Source: Pyxicephalus adspersus
Lineage: Eukaryota > Chordata > Amphibia > Anura > Pyxicephalidae
Assembly (NCBI RefSeq): GCF_032062135.1
Contig: NC_092861.1
Location: 123,833,085-123,897,084, forward strand
DNA: 64,000 nt
Direction of reading: 5' to 3'
In this document: positions 14,477 through 23,720 of the stretch, in pieces
Position numbering within the stretch: the stretch's first letter is position 1
Layout: the number at the start of each line of letters is the position of its first letter
Notes under the pieces: model-generated
Seen by the model: only the letters and a program-made list of their open reading frames with translations
The model's database searches: none
What the model was told of the DNA's origin: nothing
Translations under genes and position numbers: made by a program

Positions 14477-17400
14477 TATATTTAATCCAATGCAGTAATT
14501 TAAATCTTTATTGTGTATGATTTTTCTATTCTCTGCTTACCATCATTCCATGTAGGAGTGTGGGCAATGGCTCTCAACTCACTTGTGGGTGTACAGGAAA
14601 TAATTGTAACACTAAGTTCTTTACCATATCAGCGTTACATGATATTAAAATACTACATTAGCTGATGGGGCTGGCAGTTCTGAAGGAGGAACATTTAGTG
14701 GCCAGCATCAACCTACGGCATAATGCCTACACATAACACTGTGGTAAGATTACCTTTGTTGCAAACCACAATATGTACATCCTTGCAGCATTGATACTGA
14801 ACTATTCTGAAGTAAACAACTAATTGAAACTATTCTGTTTAAATACACCTACAGCTTTAACTTATTAAGCTAGAAAAGTTTAAGTAGAGGAGTTGAATGT
14901 ATATAAATAGGAACGTGCTTTTTTAGGCAAATTGGTCGGAAATATGAAAGCTAAGCTGCTACGAACAGCTAAGTTTCTCACACAGCACCATGTCACATGG
15001 GAACTTTACACCATATATGACACAGAAATGCTCTTTTAAAAGATATCAGCAGAGGCTTACAAGCTGTTGCCACCCATTCATTTGTTTGCAGGAGTTTGGC
15101 ACAAATTTGAGTGTAGAAAGCTACATCCTCCAACACATTCAAGTGGTAGCATCTTGGTAGATCGAATTTCTGTCATTAAAACCCATGCCTTTCAAACTAT
15201 ACAATTAGCTGCATCGGTAAAGAGCCAACAAATTTAATTCGCATAGCCAGATTTTTTCTTAGTTTTGCTTAATGTCTAGAAGGTTTGGAGTCTTTTAGTT
15301 TTGCCCCTCCTCTATGCAAAACTCAAATAGAAAATGTTTAGATGTACATACACTTAAGATCATGCAATAGGCCGCGTGCCAGAGTCAGAATTCCCTATAT
15401 TGATACTTGTTTGGGTATGCAGGCCAGCATGACTATCAAGGACGTAGGACTTGAATGAGGAGTCAGCGATGGAAGCCTACCTACCACTGGGTGAAATAGA
15501 TCCTGGAATGCTTTAAAAAATTTATAGAGGTTTTACACAGGTGTCCGCTTTAAAGTGCTGGATAGGATAAATAGCAGTTTTTCTATATTTACCCCCCTGA
15601 CGGTAACTCCCCCTAGTGTGACTCGGGGTGGAATCCACTTGCAAAAAGCGGTAACCCCGAGTTCCAGCGGCGATCGGACGATCCCTCAGTGATGCCGGGG
15701 TGTCTGTCCGTCGGGGGTGTGGCCGGGCGGAAAATTTAAAAGCAGATTACTGCGTAATCTACTTTTAAATGCCGTCCGGGTCCCGGCCACGCCTCTGCGC
15801 CTATTATCCTAAAGCTTTAGTTTGCATTACTTTTATGGATGGCTTTGATCTTACACTTTTATTATTGCATGAGTGTTGTATTAGGTATTATTGTGGAATG
15901 TGGGAGTCCTTTATTTGCACCAAGAAAGAATGTCATATATTAGCTAGCTCAGAAATGAAAAATTCCAGAACAGAGACCAATCTGAAACTGATATCACAAC
16001 CCTTGATTCTGAACATTAGAATAGTTTATACCTTTAGAACACATTTTTCATCAACCTTGAGTGGTAACCAATCCTGGTGCAGCACAAATAACTCCAAACC
16101 TGATACCATGTGGGTGTACCCTTAAACATTATAAAACCTCAATGGAAAAGGTGCTTTGCTCATTTATACCTATGAGAACTGCCACCTTGTGCTATTCACA
16201 GCAATTTCAGTCCTGTTATTGTCATGAATGACTCAGTATTGTTTTCCCTTTTGTACATTTTCCATCTGCTTTTTGTATACTTGTGTACATGTGGGTATAT
16301 TGAAGGACTAATAAACCTAATACATCAGTTGGTTTATTGTCTTTGATTATATTATATAAAGTGCATGTGTCTGTAAATATCTGTGTATGTATGTACATGT
16401 AGAAATGTCAAGTTATTAGAGCTAAAGATATAGGAGATCATTTTGTGTTTGTGGGTAGAGATATTTTACTAATCATAGCAGATCTTATGGAGAGAGATCT
16501 GACCTTTAATGGATAGGCAGGAGATAAAACCAGGATGATGTGTTACATGATAGTTTTGTAGTGCATAATGACAAATGTTCTTGACTTTGGTTTCCCCGCA
16601 GTACGAGAAGAGCAGCTACTTACAATTGAAGACTATGACCTCAATGTTGTACGACTGTGCTTCCAAGTCTTTCTTGCTGATGAACAAGGAAATTATACAA
16701 GAGCTCTGACACCTGTTGTCTCCAACCCGATTTATGATAACCGTAAGTTTCATAATTCCTTATAGCCAGATATGCCATCCCCCAGGGACACGATATCATC
16801 TGCCCTGTATCAGTACACTTTAAAAAAATATATTGGATTAATCTATAAGTAGAAATTAATTGATGTTTATCCCCCCCTCCGATTGCTATTAAATGAATTA
16901 GATTGGCTTGATAAGGTCTTAAAGGATGGTATCTCCTCTTCCTGCTATTTGCCCCTCTGGCTTGTGTGGTCTTTCCTTTAAGCCTGCTCTCAATTGCTTT
17001 TGACTTTTGAGGGGAATACTTAAATTGCAATAATTTACTGACATACTGCCCTGACCACTTTTTAATGATTAATTGAAGTCCTATGCTATAGAAAAATGAC
17101 GGGAAACATACTCGTATATTGTTAAATCGCACATTGGACCTCTGCTCATACATAGATAGCTCAGACGCTCCTTGGAGAATAGTCTGAAGTTAAGAAAATA
17201 TTAACAAAAGAGTATACCAAATGTACCAAAATATATTTGCTTGCACTCTCACCTTCTCGATTGCATACAACATCAGTGTGGCTTTAAAAACTTGTAGTTA
17301 ATATGGAAAAATAGGGACTCAAAGCATGCACATATGGGGAGTTGGTTACTGTTCAACTTAAACTGGAATGGAGATGTTTGATTTAGATTACATTGACTGA

Positions 17401-20400
17401 GAAGTGATTATTGATATTAAGCATGGTACCTAAAGCATCTTAACAACTGTTGATTTTCTGGAATTTTGCATTGCATGCATTAAAAGTTTTTAGAGTTTTA
17501 CAGTAAATGGTGCAAGAAATGCAAAAGATATTCAGAAATCTGCAGTTTTTGTAAGACCTTGTTATCAAAAGGGTTTAGAGGAAAATAGTCTTCAAACCAA
17601 CAGGAAGTCATCAGCTACTCAGATAACCTCCCTTGTACTAACTGTGCAGAACTATCAAAAGTAACAAACAGATCTTGAAGATGGTGTCATATAGCAAAAA
17701 AAGATTAACCATCTTCAGTTAGCTAAGAATAGAAAAATGAGAATATAAGTTCTCATGTGCTGGTGAATCTTGATTTCTGCTGTGAAAGGTTGATGGCAGG
17801 GTCAGAATATGTCATCCTCATCCACATCATGATTTTGTCAATCAATTGTGTTTCTGTGTCAATGGTTCAAGGTAGTGTGGTGGCTAGAGAAATAATGTAT
17901 TTCATATGAGGCCTCCAATAACTAATGGGGATAATTTATATACCTAAATACCCTATGCATGTCTGGGATACTAGGTAGATGTACTTAATAAAGTGGCCAC
18001 TGCATTTAAATAAACTTTTATTTGCCATTTTAGAAATGCGGTGTTGTAGAACACTAAACTAACAAGACCTTTATTATATTTTGTACTCATTAGGGACTAC
18101 TTTAACTATCTTATCATTTTAGGAGCACCCAACACTGCTGAGCTAAGGATCTGCCGCGTGAATAAAAATTGCGGGAGTGCAGCTGGAGGTGACGAGATTT
18201 TCCTGTTATGTGACAAAGTTCAGAAAGGTACAACTTTTGCTTTTGCTCCTCTCAATACAGGCAGTCCCCGGGTTACATACGAGATAGGGACTGTAGGTTT
18301 GTTCTTAAGTTGAATTTGTTTGTAAGTCAGAACATGCACATTATTTTAATAAATGCAATTAGGACAGATGTTTGTCTCAACATATTATTAGGCAGCATAG
18401 TGTCAGTTATTGTATAAAATCCTCACTGTGAGATAATCACAAACAAAGCAAACAAAAACTTTATGGAACCTAGACATTCATTATTTTATGGAGCAAGCTG
18501 TGCTTTGATATGCAAAAAGAAACAACTGCAGAGTTTGTTTTGGGGATCAAAGATGTTGCAGATCAGCTCTTACGATCACCCGCAACCTCAGCTGTGTTAT
18601 GCAAAAGATTTCTTCTGCAAGTCATGCAAACCGCCCCTCTCCAATTCCCTGTCCTGCACACAAGAGAGCAGGGAAGCCCCGTTCATATCTAGCAGTAGTC
18701 TGTATGTCGGATGTTCTTAACCTGGGGACTACCTGTATATATTAATATTACAGTTATATTAGGGGCTTAATAAAAATATTGAAAACCCCAACTAAGTTTA
18801 GTTTAATTGTCTGAAATAGGCTCAAAAAGCTAAAAGGACTGCAAAACATTTTCCTCTTCATTTTATCTCTATACAGTGGGAGCAGAGGTGTTCAATAGTT
18901 CATAGAGGTAACCATTGCAAGAGAATAAGGCTGCTTAATATAATGCTGTGGAGTGCAAAGGACAGCACTTGCTTTCTGGCACTTTTTGAACAGATATAAA
19001 AAACACTTTCAATGTTATATTATTTAAACCAAAGAGAAACAAAAAAAGAAGTAAATTGCTAGGTATATACACAGTAATATAAGCTCAAAAATTCTCTATT
19101 ACAAATTATTACTGTTATTATTGAATGACAATAATGCATTTGAAAATAACACCTTCACCCTTGAAGATGAACACTGAGCTAACACTTAAATCGGATTAGG
19201 TAATGTAAAAAAGATTTTACTGTTCTTCCAAAGGAAACCAGATACAGGGTTATTCTAAAAGATGTCCTATCACCACTTGATGGACACTAACTAAAACTTC
19301 TTCACAGCATTTCTAAGGCGGGGTACACACATGCAATTGTTCTCGTCCGATAATCGGCTCAGAGCTGATATCGGACAAGAATCTTACGTGTGTACAGCAC
19401 TCATTGTCCATCGTCTGAACGTCCGTCTTGGCGGATCCGTGGACAATGGATGGCGAACGATCGTAATGGAAGTGAAGGGGGAGGAAGCGCAGCCGGGGTG
19501 CTGCTCCATCATTCTCCCCCTCCCCTCTCCATAGAGCAGAATGGTGCTGTATGTAAAGCACTCGTTCATGCATTGTTGGAAAGATCCTTTCCAACGATAA
19601 TTATTGCACATATGTACATAGCCTCAAAATGATCAATTTATGTTTTTGTAGATGACATCGAGGTCCGTTTCTTTACTGACAATTGGGAAAACAAAGGGCA
19701 CTTTGGACAAGCTGATGTGCACCGTCAAGTAGCCATTGTTTTCAAGACTCCTCCGTTCCCCTTTCCTATCACTGAAGTTACAACAGTTAAAATGCAGTTG
19801 AGGAGACCATCTGACCAAGAAGTCAGCGAACCCATGGATTTCAGATTCATACCTTGTGAAAAAGGTAAGAACTTGTCGCATAAACTGAACTGATATGCTT
19901 TTATTACATTCCATGCTTAAAAAGGCTAGCTTCACATTTTCTCAGCCCATGGGAGCATTTTAGAATTACTCATAGGGCTGAGAAAGTCTTAGCAATGACT
20001 TACTTACTGTCACGTGGATCGCATTAGTTTTATCACCATGAGTTTCTCTACAATTATTAGGTGACTTTACAAAATACTAATGAATGACATTGGTTGTTGC
20101 ATGAATTTCCTTCAGGTCTGGCCTCAGAGCTCCTTCATTAGTCTATTGCCTAACAATTTATTATTGTCTGTTTACTAGTCCTGTGCATGGGATAATAATA
20201 TTCATATGCTTTATGTTCTGCTTAAAAGGAACCCATTAGTTAAGACCTGTGAGGGTCAGTTACTGGCTTCCCTCTTTACTAATAATTATAAAGTGACTTA
20301 AACTAAGTCAGAAATCGCACTGGAAATGTCACAAGAAATGATGCAAGGTAGCAGAGAGCCATGCCTGGTACGAATGGTGGAATAGGGCAGAAACCAGGGC

Positions 20401-20714
20401 CAGAAGGGACCCTTCCTAAAAGAGGTTGAGGGTAAAATTGTAGGCTTTCACTTAAAAAAGTTAAAGGTAAAGTTAAAAAAACACTGCAAATATACATAAA
20501 GTATATCTTGTTCCAGATATGTGCTAACATCTGCCGTCCTATAGCAGATATACACATGATGAATTAAAGAGGACCCAAAACCTAACTGCTCTACTATCAA
20601 TGTTCATTACCATGTTTTTTTTTATTGTTGATGTTTCTACCCTGAAAGTATGTAATGTTACCTTGTTAGGATGTTAAAGAATATAGTATTGCTTTATCGT
20701 ATATAGTATTGCTT

Positions 20715-20759
<45 letters not shown>

Positions 20760-22655
20760 CAAATACAGTAACTTAATTAGTATAATTTCCATTATAGTAT
20801 AATAGACATATAATTGTAAATTGTTTTACAACCTATGTAGATAACTATGCAAAGAAGATTAGAAAAAATGAGGAGATATTACGTATATTCTGTGGTGAGT
20901 AACAGTTTATCTTACTTTGTGATTTATTATATGCGTTATTAGTTAATGATTCAATGGAGTTATCTTTCATTTACCCTACTAGGTAAACAAAAACATATAA
21001 GGAAAAAAATATTATTTGAGGTATGATAATGTATTAATTTTAATGGGCTTTGTTTTCTGGGAAAAAAGATGATCAAATAAAAATCAAAGATAATACAAAT
21101 GAGTATCGGTTTTGTATATATAATTTATGTAAAGTATAGTACTATATATATTAAATATAGTACTATTTCAGTGCACCAATAGGCCCTTATGGGTCTCATA
21201 CATCCGGTGCTGTGACACTTCAGAGACATGTTAGTGGACAAAGGGGAGTCATAGGAATCAAACACACCCAGAACAGTTGTGTAGAAAAACAAAAAACATG
21301 GTAGACATATAGGCATAACTGTAACTCTGCAAATTAGCAATTGTTTGATTAGGGGAATGTGGTAAGCTTTCCTACCAATTAAAAAAATATAGAAGTCCTA
21401 AACAGTGAAAGGGTACCAGTGTACATTAGACACAGGAAGCTGAAATAGTGATTACAGTCACACAAAAAACTTTAGCCTGGTTGGTGACTTTTAACTAGTG
21501 TCTGGGCTGTGATTTACTGAATTACAATCAAAAGGATGCTGAATGTGCTAAATTTAATCTGTAGTTCGTACTGGAGGTCAATTATTTAAAGTGTGCAAAC
21601 TCTTATATTGGACAGGGTATACAACTCTGTATTGATTTGTCTGTGAATGTGTTTATTTTATTTGTGAAGGTAGTATGTGAGTGTTCAGATTTAAAATAGG
21701 TCATTTATGGATGCTGCAATCTTGTTATATGTTTGGCCATTGTTAGTCAAGCTAATGTTTTGGTGTAAAGAATAGTTTTAGTAACATTAATATCAACTGG
21801 TGCCTTTGTTTGGTAGATTCTCAAAAAGTGCAACAAATGGAGAAACCAGAAAGCACTTTATCAACCTTACCAAGATTTAATGACAGAGAGCGGTTAATTA
21901 AACCAGGTAAAAATTATTTTTTTATTTTATTTTACTCTGCCACGAGTCATTATAGCTTCACAAAATAATACAATAATAATGTTTATCTTACAGAACCTAT
22001 ATTTCATACTGGAGGTTGTGCACAACCTTCCATGGAGCCCATGGCACCGCCAAGTGCCTCTATATTTTCTTTCACCATGCCTCCAGAAACCAGAAACCCA
22101 TCTGTCCTTGATCAATTGACCTGGTCAATGATAACAAACCAAGCATCAAGCTCAAACAATCATCAGAAGTTCTCTTACAATCACATGCCAGCAACCACAG
22201 CTTCACAGAAAGGGGGCCATGTGAGAAAACTTCAACAGGTTTCTACTAACCACCAGTCGGATTATAATCCCCTACTGCAAACAAACAATTCCCTGAAGCA
22301 CACCGGATTCAATATTTCTGAGAAGACATATAAAGAAACCATATGTATACAGGATGTCTCCCAACTCAATTATCCTTCTGTATCTTTTGGAAATACCCAA
22401 TATACAACTTCCTTCAAAGATATGGTTGGAAGAGATACCGGTCACTTGATACAAAATAGATCCACTGATTTGTCTTGTCAAAGTTTAACCAGTTTAGAGC
22501 AAGCAAATTATTTTGATCCATCATTTCATGGCATTTCGCATGACAACTTGGGGACTCAGCAAGGTACCGATCTCATGGACAGCATGTGTATGAGCGTTGA
22601 TTCTGAGCTTGAATCCTTGTTTGAAAATCTATCACAAAGCATGCCAAATCCATAG
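4321..22655 (+). CDS. REL: c-Rel proto-oncogene protein, NF-kappaB subunit (spliced, 10 exons)
   Basis: NF-kappaB/Rel transcription factor that dimerises, is held in the cytoplasm by IkappaB, and binds kappaB sites in the nucleus. Coding exons are 4321-4345 (uncertain), 4650-4786, 7168-7322, 8439-8530, 16602-16742, 18123-18227, 19652-19864, 20841-20894, 21817-21906 and 21994-22655. Joined they give 1674 nt, which is 557 codons plus TAG, with no internal stop. The Rel homology DNA-binding domain covers about residues 12-180 and includes the recognition loop [17 protein letters not shown]. The dimerisation domain covers about 188-288 and holds an RRPS phosphorylation-site motif near Ser272. A basic NLS (KKIRK) lies near 294-298. 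The C-terminal 220 residues are one exon with little recognisable similarity, rich in Ser, Thr, Gln and Asn. Human c-Rel is about 590-620 residues, so this protein is slightly short. REL rather than RELA or RELB is chosen from the dimerisation domain, the NLS-exon structure and the PUS10 neighbour. The start codon is the weakest part. Confidence 0.95.
4650..4786 (+). CDS. REL: REL exon 2: start of Rel homology domain
   Basis: Acceptor ttttcttttcag and donor gtaata. It encodes [19 protein letters not shown] followed by [13 protein letters not shown], the base-contacting loop of Rel proteins. It enters in phase 1 and leaves in phase 0. Confidence 0.97.
4946..5168. mobile_element. Hairpin MITE, family A copy 2
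   Basis: 223 bp in REL intron 2. Ends are GGCCCTGATTTATTAAAG and a complementary AATAAATCAGGGCC, flanked by TTT on both sides. The arms carry the same internal words as copy 1 (aggctggagagaatacactt; ttcactgatgaaagt). Confidence 0.85.
5385..5610. repeat. Degenerate tandem repeat (CTGTTTGTTGCCC-like units)
   Basis: About six decayed units of roughly 30 bp each contain variants of cctgtttgttgcccacata or cctgtttattgtgcc. Spacing is irregular, consistent with an old minisatellite inside REL intron 2. Confidence 0.5.
5611..7167. other. Remainder of REL intron 2
   Basis: AT-rich intron DNA with short T/A tracts. Nothing beyond chance open frames is recognisable. Confidence 0.6.
7168..7322 (+). CDS. 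REL: REL exon 3: Rel homology domain
   Basis: Acceptor catcttttcag and donor gtgagt. It encodes [20 protein letters not shown] and [17 protein letters not shown], typical of the Rel N-terminal subdomain. It ends in phase 2 (TG), completed by C from exon 4 to give Cys. Confidence 0.96.
7323..8438. other. REL intron 3
   Basis: 1.1 kb AT-rich intron with U2-type sites (gtgagt / ttcatcag). No repeat or gene recognised with confidence. Confidence 0.7.
8439..8530 (+). CDS. REL: REL exon 4: Rel homology domain
   Basis: Acceptor ctatcttcatcag and donor gtaggc. It encodes [18 protein letters not shown] and then NINPFG. The nearer AG five bases downstream would break the frame, so 8439 is chosen from phase. 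Confidence 0.94.
10185..10615. mobile_element. Non-autonomous DNA transposon (TATATxGCCAAA ends), Tc1-like candidate
   Basis: The left end TATATAGCCAAAAGTGGACA faces an inverted right end that reads TTATATGGCCAAACATTTG then TGGACC. The terminal repeats are degenerate and about 28 bp. A 121-codon minus-strand frame across it has no transposase motif and is chance. The Tc1-like assignment rests on resemblance of the ends only. Confidence 0.55.
11742..12016. repeat. Frog interspersed repeat with (ATA)n tract
   Basis: Begins tgtacagcgctgcgtaatat then gttggcgctatataaatcct, followed by (aat)n and a second module ending gttgaacttgatggactta. Versions of the first module recur, some inverted, at 14040, 28200 and 57490. 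It looks like the tail of a retroelement, but no reverse transcriptase sequence remains. Confidence 0.6.
14041..14440. repeat. Interspersed repeat, same module as 57.5 kb
   Basis: Contains gccaacatattatgcagcgc, gcaaatgacagacaatgaca and gaagagcttacaatctaaga, all shared with 57484-57630. It continues through G/A-rich non-coding sequence to a TA microsatellite. Confidence 0.6.
14441..14472. repeat. (AT)n microsatellite
   Basis: 32 bp of uninterrupted AT dinucleotides in REL intron 4. Confidence 0.95.
15590..15800. repeat. GC-rich double-hairpin repeat
   Basis: A GC-rich island in AT-rich intron 4. One small hairpin pairs ACTCGGGGT (15621-15629) with ACCCCGAGT (15654-15662). A second pairs ATTTAAAAGCAGATTAC (15734-15750) with GTAATCTACTTTTAAAT (15754-15770) across a 3-nt TGC loop; outer GTGGCCGGG/CCCGGCCAC arms extend it to 15719-15790. 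Likely a foldback MITE. Confidence 0.7.
16602..16742 (+). CDS. REL: REL exon 5: end of the DNA-binding subdomain
   Basis: Acceptor tttccccgcag and donor gtaagt. It encodes [20 protein letters not shown] and [10 protein letters not shown], strongly conserved in Rel proteins. It follows the longest REL intron, about 8.1 kb of mostly repeat DNA. Confidence 0.97.
16743..18122. other. REL intron 5
   Basis: 1.4 kb intron with good U2 sites. No gene or recognised repeat. A 170-codon minus-strand frame starting in it is discussed under rejected items. Confidence 0.7.
18123..18227 (+). CDS. REL: REL exon 6: linker and start of dimerisation domain
   Basis: Acceptor ttatcattttag and donor gtacaa. It encodes [18 protein letters not shown] and [14 protein letters not shown], the first strands of the Ig-like dimerisation (IPT) domain. 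Phase 1 on both sides. Confidence 0.97.
18258..18735. mobile_element. Non-autonomous mariner/Tigger-like element, copy 1
   Basis: 478 bp with inverted ends CAGGCAGTCCCCGGGTTA and (inverted) CAGGTAGTCCCCAGGTTA, flanked by TA on both sides, as expected for Tc1/mariner insertions. A truncated sister copy lies at 61196-61613. Two short open frames inside are not a transposase. Confidence 0.75.
19315..19625. mobile_element. Inverted-end element (GGGTACACACATGCAAT), family D copy 1
   Basis: The left end aaggcggggtacacacatgc is echoed by the inverted right end, which reads gaggctatgtacatatgtgc. Inside is a palindrome GTTGGAAAG-ATC-CTTTCCAAC at 19575-19595. It ends only 26 bp before REL exon 7. Short overlapping frames on both strands are chance. 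Confidence 0.65.
19652..19864 (+). CDS. REL: REL exon 7: dimerisation domain
   Basis: Acceptor tttatgtttttgtag and donor gtaaga. It encodes [16 protein letters not shown] and [18 protein letters not shown], with the conserved RRPS motif. This completes the IPT fold used for dimerisation and IkappaB contact. Confidence 0.97.
20713..20758. repeat. (TA)n microsatellite
   Basis: About 46 bp of near-perfect TA repeats in REL intron 7, 83 bp upstream of exon 8. Confidence 0.95.
20841..20894 (+). CDS. REL: REL exon 8: short exon carrying the NLS
   Basis: 54-bp exon, acceptor acaacctatgtag and donor gtgagt, phase 1 on both sides. It encodes [18 protein letters not shown]. The position, the Asp-x-Tyr start and the basic cluster followed by a hydrophobic stretch match the NLS exon of other c-Rel proteins. 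Confidence 0.9.
21817..21906 (+). CDS. REL: REL exon 9: linker to the C-terminal region
   Basis: 90-bp exon, acceptor gcctttgtttggtag and donor gtaaaa, phase 1 on both sides. It encodes [20 protein letters not shown] and [11 protein letters not shown], with no known domain. It is supported by splice sites, phase and an 86-bp intron to exon 10. Confidence 0.85.
21994..22655 (+). CDS. REL: REL terminal coding exon: C-terminal activation region
   Basis: Acceptor ttatcttacag, open for 220 codons to TAG at 22653-22655. The translation is poor in charged residues and rich in Ser, Thr, Gln and Asn until an acidic-hydrophobic end ([11 protein letters not shown] followed by SQSMPNP). That end resembles short amphipathic activation motifs. 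Sequence similarity alone would not identify this exon as REL; continuity of frame and gene position do. Confidence 0.9.
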
Positions 22656-23720
22656 CACCATTACGAGGAATGAACCTCAATCAATAGTGCTGTTGTTCAA
22701 TGCAAGAATAGACTGCAGTTGTTCAGGAAACTGGATTCAGGAGGAAAATTAGCTCGGCTGGTCATTTTTGAAGTCCAGTTTTTGTGATATTATATTTACA
22801 GAGCCTTAAAATGTATTAGGCAGTTCAAAAGGTGCCATTTTTATTTGGACAATTTGGAAGTTATTGTTGCAAATGCATTAGTTTTTTTTACAGTTCTTGA
22901 GGGCCTGAAGATAATTTACAAATAGTCAGAAAAGATGTAAAAATCAAAGATTGGAATTGGACAACACCGATCTATGTCATGTTTTTCCTCTATTATCAAA
23001 TCCCTTAATTGTAAGGCAGATTTGGTCTCTGAATTTTGAACTAGCAATCTCTCTAATAGATAGTAATCTCTCCAATAGATAACAATGCCAAAAATACCCC
23101 TAAAATGCAAGTGTTATGTTTCCTACACAAGACTTTTCTTATGAACTGAAACAGACTCCTCTGCAAGAAAAAATAGACAGGGCAGCACATGCATGCACGA
23201 TGGGGTTATATTATGAAAAAAATCTGTTTCTCCAAGAAGCTTGGCACAATAAAGTCATGTGGGCCAATGCAGATCGGCATGCCTTATTGGCAACAGTGGT
23301 ATGTACATCAGACTTTAGCTAAACTAAAAGCTATAGTGTGACCTGGGGCTCTGTATTCTTTACAACTCTTAAATAAGAGTCTTCCTATTTCTTCAGCAGT
23401 GGAATGATCTGATCACACTTTCTTTACTCTGAAGAAAGATGTTATTTTATCATTTTTATTTGTAAATTGTGAAAAGAAATTCATTGTAAATATAGAGAAT
23501 GAGAGAGCAATCCGGAAGAGTGCTGCAATATTCAGCAAAGATCACTTTTATTTAGCATTTATTAATTTTTTTCTATTGTGCATTCTGATATTTTATTTTC
23601 CTAATGACTGTACTATATAACTGTACTATTGCTTCAACACATTTTTACACATTCTCAGAGCCTTTTATGTTATTTGCTAATATGCAAATATTGATGAATA
23701 AATATAATGACTGTGTCATT
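22656..23720 (+). other. REL: REL 3' untranslated region (end approximate)
   Basis: AT-rich non-coding DNA after the REL stop. Two AATAAA signals are visible at 23248-23253 and 23697-23702. Several ATTTA pentamers (for example in tttatttagcatttatta near 23550) fit the AU-rich, unstable 3'UTRs known for Rel mRNAs. The true cleavage site cannot be fixed from sequence. Confidence 0.55.
23697..23702 (+). terminator. Candidate REL polyadenylation signal AATAAA
   Basis: Canonical hexamer about 1.04 kb after the REL stop, followed by T-rich and GT-containing sequence. An alternative hexamer lies at 23248-23253. Confidence 0.45.

Noticed and set aside
16641..17153. 170-codon minus-strand open frame, the longest outside REL's last exon
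   Set aside because: It lies antisense across REL exon 5 and into its intron, has no recognisable domain and no splice or promoter context.
18463..18720. Overlapping 85- and 60-codon frames
   Set aside because: Inside the mariner/Tigger-like element; matching frames at 61426-61681 lie in its sister copy, so the resemblance is repeat homology, not a gene.
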